Positions 35,985 to 47,334 of a stretch of 64,000 nt of DNA are shown piece by piece. The position numbers and the translations under genes are program-made. The notes under the pieces were generated by a model, which was not told the origin of the DNA, did no database searches, and worked only from the letters and a program-made list of their open reading frames with translations. Numbering within the stretch: position 1 is the stretch's first letter; each line of letters opens with the position of its first letter. This DNA comes from Sphingomonas sp. Root720. Its GTDB lineage: Bacteria; Pseudomonadota; Alphaproteobacteria; Sphingomonadales; Sphingomonadaceae. The stretch is taken from NCBI RefSeq assembly GCF_001428605.1, contig NZ_LMID01000014.1, forward strand, positions 972 to 64,971, given 5' to 3'.

Positions 35985-37166
35985 ATGGCCGATACGAGCT
36001 TCATCGACTGGCCCTTCTTCGCGGACGGGCATCGCGCGCATTTCGCCGCACTGGCCGACTGGTGCGCGGCCAATGACGGCACGCTCCATGCCGAGAGCGG
36101 CGATGTCGACGCCGATTGCCGGCGGCTCGTCCGTCTGCTGGGCGAGGGCGGATGGCTGCGTCACGCGGTGCCGGCCGCCTATGGCGGCGCCTCTGCGGCG
36201 CTCGGCGTCCGCACGCTGTGCCTGACGCGCATGGTATTAGGCTATCATGCCGGGCTCGCCGACTTCGCCTTCGCGATGCAGGGACTTGGCACCGGCGCGA
36301 TCTCGCTGTTCGGCAGCGAGGCCGTGCGCCAGGCTTATCTTCCCAAGGTCGCGACGGGCGAGATGATCTCCGGCTTCGCTCTGTCGGAGCAGGAGGCGGG
36401 GTCCGATGTCGCCGCGATGGCGACCACGGCCGAGCGCGTGCCCGGCGGCTGGCGCATCAATGGCGAGAAGACCTGGATCTCCAACGGGACGATCGCCGAC
36501 CTGCTGACGGTCTTCGCGCGCAGTGGCGAGGCGCCGGGCGCGCGGGGCCTTTCCGCCTTCGTCCTGCCGACCGCGACCAAGGGCTTCTCGGTGGTCGAGA
36601 AGATCGACGTGATCGCGCCGCACCCGCTGGCCACGATCCGCTTCGACGATTGCTTCGTCCCCGACGACCATCTGATCGGCAAGGCGGGCGACGGCTTCAA
36701 GATCGCGATGGCGACGCTGGACGTGTTCCGCTCCACGGTCGGCGCGGCCGCGCTGGGCTTCGCCCGCCGCGCCACCGACGAGGCGCTCGGCCGCGCCACC
36801 TCGCGCACGTTGTTCGGCGCGCCGCTGTCCGATCTGCAATTGTCGCAGGCGGCCCTGGCGGACATGGCGCTGGGCAACGACGCCAGCGCCTTGCTGATCT
36901 TCCGCGCCGCATGGGCCAAGGATCGCGGCCAGCCGCGCGTGACGCGCGAGGCGGCGATGGCGAAGCTCTACGCCACCGACACCGCGCAGCAGACGATCGA
37001 CAAGGCGGTCCAGCTGTTCGGCGGCGCCGGCGTGGTCAGCGGCAACATGGTCGAGCGGCTTTACCGCGAGATACGGGCGCTGCGCATCTATGAGGGCGCG
37101 AGCGAGGTTCAGAAGGTTGTCATAGCGCGGGCGGCGATCGCCGAAGCGCAGGGAGCGAAGGCATGA
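35985..37166 (+). CDS. Acyl-CoA dehydrogenase
   Basis: The product is 393 aa with the standard three-domain acyl-CoA dehydrogenase pattern: [12 protein letters not shown] flavin/substrate loop, GEKTWISNG, and a C-terminal [34 protein letters not shown], in which Glu of YEGASEVQ is the usual catalytic base. It follows the hydratase stop by 1 bp and overlaps the Rid gene by 4 bp, so it is in the same transcript. Substrate likely an alicyclic or short dicarboxylic acyl-CoA. Confidence 0.82.
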   Translation: MADTSFIDWPFFADGHRAHFAALADWCAANDGTLHAESGDVDADCRRLVRLLGEGGWLRHAVPAAYGGASAALGVRTLCLTRMVLGYHAGLADFAFAMQGLGTGAISLFGSEAVRQAYLPKVATGEMISGFALSEQEAGSDVAAMATTAERVPGGWRINGEKTWISNGTIADLLTVFARSGEAPGARGLSAFVLPTATKGFSVVEKIDVIAPHPLATIRFDDCFVPDDHLIGKAGDGFKIAMATLDVFRSTVGAAALGFARRATDEALGRATSRTLFGAPLSDLQLSQAALADMALGNDASALLIFRAAWAKDRGQPRVTREAAMAKLYATDTAQQTIDKAVQLFGGAGVVSGNMVERLYREIRALRIYEGASEVQKVVIARAAIAEAQGAKA

Positions 37167-37555
37167 GGATATTGCAACCCGAGGGTTGGCCGCGACCGAA
37201 GGGCTATGCCAACGCGATCGAGGTGCGCGGGCGATCGATCTATGTCGCCGGCCTGATCGGCTGGAACGCGGAAGAGAAATTCGTCGCCAAGGACCTGCCC
37301 GGCCAGTTCGAGCAGATCCTGCGCAGCCTCGTCACATTGCTGGCCGAGGCGGGCGCCGGGCCCGAGCATGTGGTGCGGATGACATGGTACGTTACCGACA
37401 AGCAGGCTTATCTTCGCGAGGTGCGTCGCATCGGCGAGATCTATCGCGAGATCATGGGCAAGGTCTTCCCGACCATGGCGGTCGTCCAGGTGGTGGCGCT
37501 GATGGAGGACGAGGCGCTGATCGAGATCGAGACCACAGCCGTTATTCCCGACTGA
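37163..37555 (+). CDS. Rid (YjgF/YER057c) family protein lacking the RidA arginine
   Basis: The product is 130 aa with the Rid fold ([10 protein letters not shown] and RMTWYVTD). At the C-terminal strand the residue equivalent to the RidA catalytic Arg (in A-R-V-E) is Leu (ALIEIE), so it is one of the Rid subfamilies that lacks imine-deaminase Arg. Rid proteins accompany 2-aminobenzoate catabolism, where an enamine/imine is formed from the ring amino group. ATG overlaps the acyl-CoA dehydrogenase TGA. Confidence 0.75.
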   Translation: MRILQPEGWPRPKGYANAIEVRGRSIYVAGLIGWNAEEKFVAKDLPGQFEQILRSLVTLLAEAGAGPEHVVRMTWYVTDKQAYLREVRRIGEIYREIMGKVFPTMAVVQVVALMEDEALIEIETTAVIPD

Positions 37556-37615
37556 CCCCATTTCGGGCTACGCAGCGACAGCCCTTCCCTTCAAGGCCGA
37601 TATTTCAAGGATAGC

Positions 37616-38803
<1,188 letters not shown>

Positions 38804-38829
38804 CGCCCGGCGCCGCTACGCCGCCGCCT

Positions 38830-39582
38830 CTATTCCGCCGCCGGCAGTCCGAACTGCTCGTAGCTGAAGCTGTGGCGTTCGTCGGAAGGGAAGGCGGCGT
38901 AGGCGGTCATGCGGCCGCCTTCGTGGCGGAAATGCCAGGTCTGGCGGATATCCGGGACCGCCTTCGCGAACGCCGCGGGATCGAGCAGCGCGACGTTCGC
39001 GCGGTGGGCGGGGTCGCGGATGGAGGTGTAGCGGATCGCCTGGGCCGCTATGCGCCGCGCCGCCCGGGCGAAATCCTGGCAGGCGGAATAATCCTCCGGA
39101 TCGCCCCAGGCGGCGGCGCGCGCCGAATAGGGCGCTTCGGACAGGTCGAGGAGGCGCTCGACCCGGACCGGCACGGTGAAGGCGGAATGTTCGACGATGG
39201 TCGTCGGCGGTCGGAACCCGGGGGAGCGCGAGAAGAACAGCAACCGCCAATAGGCAGTCTCGGCGACCGCGGTGGCGACATGCTCGGCGGCATAGAAGAT
39301 GCCGGGGCGTTCGCCTGCCCTGCGGAAGCGCGACGCCTTGCCGTGGCCATAGCGAAACGGCGTCGCCAGCAGATAGTGAAGCCCGCGCGCGGCGGGCGGA
39401 AGCGGCGGCTTCACCTCCTCGACCAGCTGCTCGAGCAGGGTCTGGTCGTCCGCGTTCGCCGCGAGCCGGTTGGTCGAGATGCGGTGTTGCGCCTCGACCA
39501 GCCGCCACAGCGTCCCGCCATAGGCTCTGAAATCCCCCGCGCGCGGCCGGGCGTCAGATCTGGGCGCGATGGTCGTCGACAT
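38830..39582 (-). CDS. RES-domain toxin of a RES-Xre toxin-antitoxin pair
   Basis: The product is 250 aa. The RES domain covers about residues 20-240, with the conserved Arg in RFRRAGERPGIFYAAE, downstream Tyr/Glu in AETAYWR and a polar S-x-x-x-P region. RES toxins (ParT/MbcT type) act on NAD+ or modify a target protein. Its start overlaps the end of the antitoxin gene by 29 bp (antitoxin first, as is usual for this family). It is the downstream gene of an autoregulated unit with an 11-bp-armed operator. Confidence 0.8.
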   Translation of the reverse strand: MSTTIAPRSDARPRAGDFRAYGGTLWRLVEAQHRISTNRLAANADDQTLLEQLVEEVKPPLPPAARGLHYLLATPFRYGHGKASRFRRAGERPGIFYAAEHVATAVAETAYWRLLFFSRSPGFRPPTTIVEHSAFTVPVRVERLLDLSEAPYSARAAAWGDPEDYSACQDFARAARRIAAQAIRYTSIRDPAHRANVALLDPAAFAKAVPDIRQTWHFRHEGGRMTAYAAFPSDERHSFSYEQFGLPAAE

Positions 39583-39934
39583 AGTCCGCCACGTCGCTCA
39601 GCCCCCGCACCGTCCGGATGAGCTCGATCGGGCGGCCGTCGAGATCGAGGTTCGCGGTCCTGAGCCAGGAGATCGATGCTCCGTCGTCGCTGCCCATCAA
39701 CGCGTCGAGGCTGCGGAACAGGCGGACGAGATATTGGCCGAGCTCGAACGGCTTGCTCGATCGTTCGAGCTGGAAGCTGCCCGATCGCAGGCGGGAGGCC
39801 GTCGCCGGGGAGAGGCCCAGGATTGCGCCGAGCTGCTCGTTGGTCAGCTTCCAGCAGCCCGCGATCCGCACGATCGCTTCGGACAGTACCCGCCCCTGAT
39901 CGGCAGCGGCGCCAACGGGGTGAACGGTGGCCAA
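39554..39934 (-). CDS. Xre/MbcA/ParS-type antitoxin
   Basis: The product is 126 aa. The HTH (LTNEQLGAILGLSPATASRLRSGS) is followed by the MbcA/ParS C-terminal domain with W in ISWLRTANLDLDGRPIELIRTVRG. It pairs with the RES toxin just downstream and should bind its own promoter. TTG 39934 is the only reasonable start in frame, with AGGAA upstream; it lies next to the left arm of the operator at 39939-39980. Confidence 0.8.
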   Translation of the reverse strand: MATVHPVGAAADQGRVLSEAIVRIAGCWKLTNEQLGAILGLSPATASRLRSGSFQLERSSKPFELGQYLVRLFRSLDALMGSDDGASISWLRTANLDLDGRPIELIRTVRGLSDVADYVDDHRAQI

Positions 39935-39938
39935 TTTC

Positions 39939-39980
39939 CATTCCTATGAACGATTTTGATATATACCAATCATAGGAATG
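39939..39980. promoter_or_regulatory. Operator of the RES-Xre unit (11-bp inverted repeats)
   Basis: CATTCCTATGA (39939-39949) is repeated inverted as TCATAGGAATG (39970-39980) with a 20-bp AT-rich spacer that can hold the -10 region. It lies directly upstream of the antitoxin start on the minus strand. Confidence 0.7.
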
Positions 39981-40005
39981 AAGGCGAGGATTTGCAAGGC
40001 ACGCC

Positions 40006-42255
40006 CTACTCGGCCGCCTCCCGATAGGCGGGATCGCCGCGCCGATGGGCCAGTTCTTCGGGCGCGAAGTCGTCGACCGCGATGACGGTGGCGACGGCCG
40101 CTTCGGCGGCGGCGAGCGCGGCGGCCTGCCGGTCGTCGACCAGCCCCTCGAGGCGCGCCTTGCGCCAATCCTTGTGGCCGGCCTTGCGCAGCCTGTCGTG
40201 GATCGGCTGGACCTCGTTGACCAGCCGGAAGGCGCGGCCGAGCTGGCCGACCGGTTCCTCGTCGCTGCCGATATAGATGCCGTCGGTCAGCCTGTCGCGG
40301 GTCGCCGACGGTTTCAGCAGCAGCCCGGCGACCTGCCGGATCAGCCGGTCGGACGGCCCGCGCCGCCGCCGGCCGAACGGCATGATGAAGAAGCGCAGCA
40401 TCCGCCGCACCGGCGGATAGGGCAGGTTGGCGAGGATCTCGTCGAAGCGCTGCTCGATCGTCTGGAAGCTCGTTTCCATGCAATAGTGGAGCAGCGGCCA
40501 GTCGGCGGCCTGCCTGCCCTCGTCCTGCCAGCGCTTGAGCGCGGCGGCGGCGAGGTACAGCTCGGACAATATGTCGCCGAGCCGCGCCGACAGCAGTTCG
40601 CGCCGCTTGAGTTCGCCGCCCAGGGTCAGGAAGGCGATGTCCGAGGTCAGCGCGAAAGCGGCCGAATAGCGCGACAGCTGCCGGTAGAAACGTCGCGCCC
40701 GACCGGTCCCGCGCGGGGCCGGCGCGAACAGGCCGCCGGTCCAGCTCCTGAAGGAGGCGCGCAGCGCGGTGCGGACGAAGTGCCCGACATGGCGCCAGAA
40801 TTTGTCGTCGAACTGGACCAGCGCCTGCTGCGGATCGGGGTTGCCCAACGCCCGGATCTCGTCGAGCAGATAGGGATGCGCACGGATCGCGCCCTGGCCG
40901 AACACCATCAGGCTGCGGGTCAGGATATTGGCGCCCTCGACGGTGATGCCCACCGGTACCGCGCGGTAGAGACTGGCGAGATAGTTGCGCGGTCCCTCGA
41001 TGATCGCCTTGCCGCCATGAACGTCCATCGCGTCGTTGACGACGATCCGCATACGTTCGGTCGCGTGAAGCTTCATGATCGACGCGATCACCGCCGGGTG
41101 GTGGCCCTGGTCGAGCCCCGCGCAGGTCAGCCGCCGCGCGCCGTCGAGCAGATAGGCGTTGCCGGCGACGCGGGCGAGCCGCTCCTGTATGCCCTCGAAC
41201 TGGCCGATCGGCAGGCCGAACTGGGCGCGGATGCGGGCATAGGCGCCGGTGGTGTGGGCGGCGAAGGCGGCCGACGCGGCCGACAGCGACGGCAGCGAGA
41301 TGCCGCGCCCGGCGGCCAGCGCGCTCATAAGCATCTTCCAGCCCTGACCGACCCGTTCGGCGCCGCCGATGACGTGGTCGATCGGCACGAACACGTCCTC
41401 GCCGCTGGTCGGGCCGTTCTGGAAGGGTTGCATCGACGGGAGGTGGCGGCGGCCGATGGTGACGCCGGGCAGGTCGGTCGGGACCAGCGCGACGGTGATG
41501 CCGATCTCCTCCTCGTCGCCGAGCAGATGGTCGGGATCGCGCAGCTTGAAGGCGAGCCCCAGCACCGTCGCGACCGGGGCGAGGGTGATGTAGCGCTTGC
41601 TCCAGCTGAGGCGGATGCCGAGCACGTCGCGGCCGTCCCACTGTCCCCGGCAGACCACGCCCTCGTCGGTCATCGCCGCGGCGTCCGATCCGGCATCGGC
41701 GCTGGTCAGGCCGAAGCAGGGTATCTCGCGGCCGTCGGCGAGGCGCGGCAGCCAGTGGTCGCGCTGTTCGTCGGTGCCGAAGGACAGGATCAGCTCGCCC
41801 GGCCCCAACGAGTTCGGGACCATCGCCGTCACCGCCGCCGCGGCCGATCGCGAGGCGATCTTGCGGACGACTTCGCTATGGCCATAGGCCGAGAAGCCGA
41901 GGCCACCATGGCGCTTCGGGATGATCATCCCGAAAAAGCCCTCGCGCTTGAGGAAATCCCATGCCTCGGGCGGCAGATCGCGGCTTTCCCAGCTGATCTT
42001 CCAGTCGTCGATCATCGCGCAGAAGGTCTCGACCGGCCCGTCGAGGAAGGCGCGCTCCTCCGCGCTCAGCCGTGCCGGCGGTACCGCGAGCAGCTGGGAC
42101 CAGTCGGGATCGCCGGTGAAGATCGTCGCGTCGAGCCACGCGTCGCCAGCGTCGATCGCCTCGCTCTCGGTCGGCGACAAGGGTGGCATAGCCTTGCCGG
42201 CCAGGTCGAACAGGGGGCGCGATACGAGGTCGCGGCGGACCGTCGTCAGGGCCAT
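40006..42255 (-). CDS. fadE: Acyl-CoA dehydrogenase, FadE type
   Basis: The product is 749 aa, close to E. coli FadE (about 814 aa) but without its N-terminal membrane helices. The core has CFGLTSADAGSD, FQNGPTSGEDVFVP, and the family hallmark VGITVEGANILTRSLMVFGQGAIRAHPY, where Glu of TVEGAN is the catalytic base candidate. The extra C-terminal domain (about 500-740) is specific to FadE. AAGGAG lies 7 bases before ATG 42255 on the minus strand. It performs the first step of fatty acid beta-oxidation with long- and medium-chain acyl-CoA. Confidence 0.85.
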   Translation of the reverse strand: MALTTVRRDLVSRPLFDLAGKAMPPLSPTESEAIDAGDAWLDATIFTGDPDWSQLLAVPPARLSAEERAFLDGPVETFCAMIDDWKISWESRDLPPEAWDFLKREGFFGMIIPKRHGGLGFSAYGHSEVVRKIASRSAAAAVTAMVPNSLGPGELILSFGTDEQRDHWLPRLADGREIPCFGLTSADAGSDAAAMTDEGVVCRGQWDGRDVLGIRLSWSKRYITLAPVATVLGLAFKLRDPDHLLGDEEEIGITVALVPTDLPGVTIGRRHLPSMQPFQNGPTSGEDVFVPIDHVIGGAERVGQGWKMLMSALAAGRGISLPSLSAASAAFAAHTTGAYARIRAQFGLPIGQFEGIQERLARVAGNAYLLDGARRLTCAGLDQGHHPAVIASIMKLHATERMRIVVNDAMDVHGGKAIIEGPRNYLASLYRAVPVGITVEGANILTRSLMVFGQGAIRAHPYLLDEIRALGNPDPQQALVQFDDKFWRHVGHFVRTALRASFRSWTGGLFAPAPRGTGRARRFYRQLSRYSAAFALTSDIAFLTLGGELKRRELLSARLGDILSELYLAAAALKRWQDEGRQAADWPLLHYCMETSFQTIEQRFDEILANLPYPPVRRMLRFFIMPFGRRRRGPSDRLIRQVAGLLLKPSATRDRLTDGIYIGSDEEPVGQLGRAFRLVNEVQPIHDRLRKAGHKDWRKARLEGLVDDRQAAALAAAEAAVATVIAVDDFAPEELAHRRGDPAYREAAE

Positions 42256-42346
42256 ATTGTCTCTCCTTCGGGAGAGGCAACGCAACAGAATGCGGTGGGG
42301 TCCGTCTCCGGCTCGAAACTGTCGAGCCTGGCTCAGGCCCGGGGGC

Positions 42347-43753
42347 TCAATCCAGATAGGCGAATTCGACATTGCCCCAGCGGCGGCCCTTCACATGGAG
42401 GGGCAGGCAGATGCTCTTCACCGGCCGGTATCGGCCGCCGCCCAGGTCCTGGCGATAGGTCTCGACGATGAACGGCGCTTCGCTCTTCAGGTTGAGCGCG
42501 GTCTGTTCGTCCATGAAGAAGCGGCGGTTGCGGCAATGTTCGGCGTTCCACAACGGATCGGGTCCCTGCGGCAGCGAGCGGCTGGAGATATGGGTCGGGA
42601 GGAAGCCGTTGGCGTCGACCATGGCGGTGGCCAGCACCCGGTCGTCGCCCTCGACGACGCGGTCGAGCAGCGGGCGGACATGCGCATCGGCGAAGGCGAC
42701 GAAGCGGGTCGTGAACTGTTCCGGATCGCTGCCCGCGATCGGGACGTAGGTTCGGTCGAACAGGTCCTCGATCGACAGGCGCTCGTCGTCGATCGCCGCT
42801 TCGGCGACCAGACGGATATCGAGCATCAGCCGTCGCGCAGTGTCGATGAAGGGCGTGTCGGCGGTGCGGACGCCCGTGCTCGACACCAGGTTGAGCAGGC
42901 CGTTGGAAACCCGTTCCAGGTCGCCCAGCCGGTCCCTGGCTTCGGTCAACGCCTGGCTGTTGGCCTGCGCCTCGCTCGACAGGCTGGTCAGGCCCATCTC
43001 GAAATCCTGGACGTTGCGGCGGATTGCCAGCGATCCTTCGGCGATGTTGCTCGAACGGGTGTCGAGCGCGTCGACGAAGACGAGCGTCTCGCCCAGCACG
43101 TTGGCCAATTCGGCGGTTCGCGCGTGCGCCTCGCCGCCGCTCGCTACGCCGGCATCGATCTCGTCGCCGATGCCGCGCGCCTCCTCGGTCAGCCGCTCGA
43201 TCGTGCGGGCGATCCGCTCGGTCGCGCTGCGCGTGTCCGAAGCCAGCTTCTTCACCTCGCCGGCGACGACCGCGAAGCCGCGGCCCGCCTCGCCGGCGCG
43301 GGCGGCCTCGAGCGTGGCGTTGAGCGCGAGCAGGTTGGTCTGGCGGCCGATCTGGTCGATCGTCAGCGCCACCGCCTGGACCTCGCGCAGCGCCTCCTCC
43401 AGATTGTCCATGCGCTTGCCGAGGCGGAGGACCAGTTCGGTAAGGCCGGCGAAGGTCTCGATGGCGCCGTCGACGACGGGCTTCGACGCTTCGAGGTGGC
43501 CGCGCGCCTGGGTCGCATATTCGCGGGCATCGGCGGCGGCTTCGGTAACCTGCTCCTGCTCGGCGCGCAGGCCCGTCGCGGCCTCGCGCAGCTGATCGAG
43601 CAGACTGGCCTGGGCGACGATCTTGGCGCCGACCTCGACGACCCTGCCGCCCACGTCGCTGCATTCGATGGCAAAGCTGCCGCAGCCGCGCGCGATCTCG
43701 CCGACTGCGGCTTCCAGCTCGAGACCATCCTTGCCCACGGGAACCATCTCCAT
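42347..43753 (-). CDS. Soluble methyl-accepting chemotaxis-like protein
   Basis: The product is 468 aa. The chemoreceptor hairpin tip is seen in [34 protein letters not shown]. No transmembrane segment is present, so it is cytoplasmic. The C-terminal 170 residues contain a region rich in His and Cys/aromatic residues ([28 protein letters not shown]), likely a sensory domain. Start at 43753 (MEMVPVG) is chosen; an upstream in-frame Met at 43867 would run through the Ku promoter region. Signal unknown; no chemotaxis operon nearby. Confidence 0.7.
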   Translation of the reverse strand: MEMVPVGKDGLELEAAVGEIARGCGSFAIECSDVGGRVVEVGAKIVAQASLLDQLREAATGLRAEQEQVTEAAADAREYATQARGHLEASKPVVDGAIETFAGLTELVLRLGKRMDNLEEALREVQAVALTIDQIGRQTNLLALNATLEAARAGEAGRGFAVVAGEVKKLASDTRSATERIARTIERLTEEARGIGDEIDAGVASGGEAHARTAELANVLGETLVFVDALDTRSSNIAEGSLAIRRNVQDFEMGLTSLSSEAQANSQALTEARDRLGDLERVSNGLLNLVSSTGVRTADTPFIDTARRLMLDIRLVAEAAIDDERLSIEDLFDRTYVPIAGSDPEQFTTRFVAFADAHVRPLLDRVVEGDDRVLATAMVDANGFLPTHISSRSLPQGPDPLWNAEHCRNRRFFMDEQTALNLKSEAPFIVETYRQDLGGGRYRPVKSICLPLHVKGRRWGNVEFAYLD

Positions 43754-43865
43754 TCGGACCGGTCTACCGCCATATGGTAAACGGAGTCTTTCGACGGTCG
43801 TCGAAAGGAACGTTCGCGCCGCTGGGGGTTTGAATCGGCCACACCGTTCCGCAGGAGGAATCATC

Positions 43866-44744
43866 ATGGCCGCGCGCGCCTATTGGCAGGGACAGATCCG
43901 CCTTGCGCTCGTTTCGATCCCCGTCGAGATCTACAACGCGACCAGCAGCACTGCCCAGATCGCGTTTCACCAGATCCACGAACCTTCGGGCAAGCGGATC
44001 AAATATGAGAAGGTCGCGCCGGGGATCGGCGCGGTCGACGCCGACGATATCGTCAAGGGCTATGAGGTCTCGAAGGGCAATTACGTTCTCCTCGAACAGG
44101 ATGAGATCGACGCGGTCAAGCTGGAGAGCAAGCGGACGCTTGATCTGATCCAGTTCGTCGATGCCCATGAGATCGACGTGCTCTATTTCGAGAAGCCCTA
44201 TTATGTCGTCCCCGCCGACGAGCTGGCCGAAGAGGCGTTCATCGTGCTGCGGGAGGCACTGCGGCGGACCAGGAAGGTCGGGCTCGGCCAATTGGCGATG
44301 CGCGGGCGCGAATATGTCGTCAGCCTCAAGCCCTGCGGTCGCGGCATCGTCCTCGAGACGCTGCGCTATGCCGACGAGGTACGCAAGGCGCAGAGCTATT
44401 TCCGCGACATTCCCGATACCAAGCCGGACGACGACCTTCTCGACCTTGCCGAGACGCTGATCGAGAAGAAGACGGCGAAGTTCGACCCGAGCGAGTTTCA
44501 CGACCGCTATGTCGATGCACTGAAGAATCTGATCGAGAAGAAGAAGAAGACCAAGGGCAAGAAGATCATAGAGGAAGTCGAGGATGGCCCCGGCCGCAAG
44601 GGCAATGTCATCGACCTGATGGCCGCCCTCAAGAAATCGGTCGGCGGCGACGGGCCGTCGAAGCCGGCCGCCAAGAAACCGGCGGCCCGCAAGGCGCCGG
44701 CGAAGGCCGCGGCGGAAAAGCCGGCCGCACGCAAGCGGGCCTGA
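43866..44744 (+). CDS. ku: Ku protein, non-homologous end joining
   Basis: The product is 292 aa, the usual size. The Ku core ([38 protein letters not shown]) is followed by a Lys/Ala/Pro-rich C-terminal tail ([16 protein letters not shown]) that binds DNA in bacterial Ku. It forms a ring on DNA ends and recruits LigD, which is encoded 3 bp downstream. A strong AGGAGGAATC precedes ATG 43866. The divergent chemoreceptor-like gene shares the 112-bp promoter gap. Confidence 0.9.
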   Translation: MAARAYWQGQIRLALVSIPVEIYNATSSTAQIAFHQIHEPSGKRIKYEKVAPGIGAVDADDIVKGYEVSKGNYVLLEQDEIDAVKLESKRTLDLIQFVDAHEIDVLYFEKPYYVVPADELAEEAFIVLREALRRTRKVGLGQLAMRGREYVVSLKPCGRGIVLETLRYADEVRKAQSYFRDIPDTKPDDDLLDLAETLIEKKTAKFDPSEFHDRYVDALKNLIEKKKKTKGKKIIEEVEDGPGRKGNVIDLMAALKKSVGGDGPSKPAAKKPAARKAPAKAAAEKPAARKRA

Positions 44745-44747
44745 CCG

Positions 44748-47264
44748 ATGGCCGGGCTGGAGGACTATAACCGCAAGCGCGACTTCAAGAAGACGCGCGA
44801 GCCGGCCGGCAAGCTCGGAAAGCAGGGCCGCCACCGCTTCATCGTCCAGAAGCACGACGCGACCCGGCTCCATTATGATTTCCGGCTGGAGATGGACGGG
44901 GTGCTCAAGAGCTGGGCGGTGACGCGCGGCCCGAGCCTCGATCCCGACGACAAGCGGCTGGCGGTGCGCACCGAGGATCATCCGGTGTCCTATGCGTCCT
45001 TCGAAGGGACGATCCCCGAAGGCGAATATGGCGGCGGTACGGTGATGCTGTGGGACGAGGGGACCTGGGCGCCGATCGAAGGCAAGAGCGAGCGGGATAT
45101 CGACGAGGGGCATCTTCACTTCACGCTCGACGGCGAGCGGATGAAGGGCGAATGGCTGCTGGTCCGGATCAAGGACCGGCCCGGCGAGAAGCGGGAGAAC
45201 TGGCTGCTCCGCAAGATCGACGATGCCGAGGCGGGGGGCAGCGAGGATCTGGTCGCGCGCGAGCTTACCAGCGTGAAGACCGGCCGGACGATGGCCGAGA
45301 TCGCCGCCGACAAGGGGGGGAGGTCCAGCCTGAAAGGCAAGCGCGGCAAGGCGTTCGACGCGATCATGGCCAAGGCCGACGAGCATAGCGAGACAATGGC
45401 CCGCCGCTCCGGCGGTGCCCGCAAGCCCGCCAGGTCGGCGTCGGCGAAGCTCGCTTCGTTCCGGCCCCCCCAGCTGGCGACGCTGGTCGACCATGTGCCG
45501 ACCGGTAGCCAGTGGATCCACGAGATCAAGTTCGACGGCTATCGCGCGCTCGTCGCGGCCGCCGGGGACAAGGTGAAGATCTTCACCCGCAGCGGGCTCG
45601 ACTGGACCGACAAATTCGCGCCGGTCGCGGAGGCCGTCGCCGCGCTGGACCTGCCCTCGGCGCTGATCGACGGCGAGATCGTCAGCCCCGACAGCCATGG
45701 CAATCCCAGCTTCTCGGCGCTGCAGAAGGCGATCAAGGGCGAGGGCGGCGGCTTCGAGCTGTTCGCCTTCGACCTGCTTTCGCTCGATGGCCGCGACCTG
45801 ACCGGCCTGGGCACGGTCGAGCGCAAGGCGCGGCTCGCGGGGCTGCTTCCCGCCAGCCACCCCATGATCCACTATGCCGATCATGTCGTCGGCGCCGGCG
45901 AGAAGCTGTTCGACGCGATGTGCGGGGCCGGGCAGGAGGGGATCATCTCGAAGCGCGCCGACGCCCGCTATCGCGGCGGGCGGACGTCCAATTGGCTGAA
46001 GGTCAAATGCACCCGGCGACAGGAGTTCGTCATCATCGGCTGGAGCCGGAGCGAGTCGGCAGGGCGCCCCTTCCGTGCGCTCCTGTTGGCGCAGCAGGGC
46101 GAGGACGGGCTGGTCTATGCGGGCAAGGTCGGCACGGGTTTCGACCGCGACACGATGGAGATGCTGGCCGGCAAGTTCGCCGCCCGCGCCCGGAAGACGC
46201 CGCCCGCCGACGTCCCCCGGGCCGAGGCGAGGGGCGCGTCATGGCTTCGCCCCGACCTGGTCGCCGAGATCGGTTTTGCGGAGTTCACCCATGAGGGTAT
46301 ATTGCGGCAGGCAAGCTTCATCGGCCTGCGATCCGACAAGAAGGCCGCCGATGTGCGGCCGGAGAAGCCGATGCCGGTCGAAGAGGTTGCGGCGCCCGAG
46401 GAGGCGCCGGTGAGCATCAGCAATCCCGACCGGGTGATCTTCCCCGAGTCGAAGGCGACCAAGGGCGACCTTGCCCGCTATTATCAGGCGGTGGGGCCGA
46501 TCATCCTGCCCTGGCTGGCGCATCGCCCGGTGAGCCTGGTCCGCTGCCCGCAGGGCCGGGCCAAGCAATGCTTCTTCCAGAAGCATGATTCGGGCAGCTT
46601 CGGCGACCATGTCCATCACGTCCCGATCATGGAGAAGGACGGCAAGACAGAGGACTATCTCTATGTCGACGACGTCGCCGGAATCCTCGCCTGCGTCCAG
46701 ATGGGTACGATCGAGTTCCACGGCTGGGGCTCGCGAGTCGAGCAGGTCGAGAAGCCCGACCGGATGGTGTTCGATCTCGACCCCGACGTCGGCCTGGATT
46801 TCGCCGACGTGCGCAAGGCGGCGAAGGAGATACGCGGCCTGCTGTCCGACATCGGACTGACCAGCTTTCCGATGCTGTCGGGGGGCAAGGGCGTCCACGT
46901 CGTCGTGCCGCTGCGCCCCGAGGCCGAATGGCCCGCCGTCAAGGATTTCTCGCACCGCTTCGCCGAGGCGATGGCCCAGGCCGAGCCCGACCGCTTCGTC
47001 GCGACCATGGCCAAGGCCAAGCGGGTCGGCCGGATCTTCATCGACTATCTGCGCAACCAGCGCGGTGCGACGGCGGTAGTGCCCTATGGCGCCCGGGCGC
47101 GGGAGAACGCCCCGGTCGCGGCGCCGGTGAGCTGGGACGAGCTCGACGGTTTCGACAAGGCGAGCGCCTTCACGATCATGGATGCGGACGCGCTGCTCGA
47201 GCGAGCATCGTCGAAGGCGCTGAAGGGTTGGGGCGTGGCGGACCAGCGGTTGCCCGACCTGTGA
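44748..47264 (+). CDS. ligD: LigD, multifunctional NHEJ DNA ligase
   Basis: The product is 838 aa with order phosphoesterase, ligase, polymerase. The phosphoesterase (about 25-180) has HRFIVQKHDATRLHYDFRLE and HPVSYASFEGTIP. The ATP-dependent ligase centre is Lys261 in EIKFDGYRAL. The primase-like polymerase starts near residue 555 (ISNPDRVIFPE) and has the metal-binding Asp676-Leu-Asp678. The order is that of Pseudomonas LigD, unlike mycobacteria. It fills, trims and seals broken ends held by Ku. Confidence 0.92.
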   Translation: MAGLEDYNRKRDFKKTREPAGKLGKQGRHRFIVQKHDATRLHYDFRLEMDGVLKSWAVTRGPSLDPDDKRLAVRTEDHPVSYASFEGTIPEGEYGGGTVMLWDEGTWAPIEGKSERDIDEGHLHFTLDGERMKGEWLLVRIKDRPGEKRENWLLRKIDDAEAGGSEDLVARELTSVKTGRTMAEIAADKGGRSSLKGKRGKAFDAIMAKADEHSETMARRSGGARKPARSASAKLASFRPPQLATLVDHVPTGSQWIHEIKFDGYRALVAAAGDKVKIFTRSGLDWTDKFAPVAEAVAALDLPSALIDGEIVSPDSHGNPSFSALQKAIKGEGGGFELFAFDLLSLDGRDLTGLGTVERKARLAGLLPASHPMIHYADHVVGAGEKLFDAMCGAGQEGIISKRADARYRGGRTSNWLKVKCTRRQEFVIIGWSRSESAGRPFRALLLAQQGEDGLVYAGKVGTGFDRDTMEMLAGKFAARARKTPPADVPRAEARGASWLRPDLVAEIGFAEFTHEGILRQASFIGLRSDKKAADVRPEKPMPVEEVAAPEEAPVSISNPDRVIFPESKATKGDLARYYQAVGPIILPWLAHRPVSLVRCPQGRAKQCFFQKHDSGSFGDHVHHVPIMEKDGKTEDYLYVDDVAGILACVQMGTIEFHGWGSRVEQVEKPDRMVFDLDPDVGLDFADVRKAAKEIRGLLSDIGLTSFPMLSGGKGVHVVVPLRPEAEWPAVKDFSHRFAEAMAQAEPDRFVATMAKAKRVGRIFIDYLRNQRGATAVVPYGARARENAPVAAPVSWDELDGFDKASAFTIMDADALLERASSKALKGWGVADQRLPDL

Positions 47265-47334
47265 GGCGCGGGATTGTGTAGCGGCTGCTATAGATCGTCA
47301 CGCGGTGAGGCGGGCGAAGGGGGAGAAGGAGTCG

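Noticed and set aside
40045-42471. Plus-strand open frame of 808 codons opposite fadE
   Set aside because: Shadow of fadE; no recognisable domain, and a strong AAGGAG with the FadE hallmark supports the minus-strand gene.
43866-47264. Ku-LigD pair as a phage defence island
   Set aside because: Both are standard NHEJ genes common in alphaproteobacterial chromosomes, with normal GC and no mobile-element boundaries.
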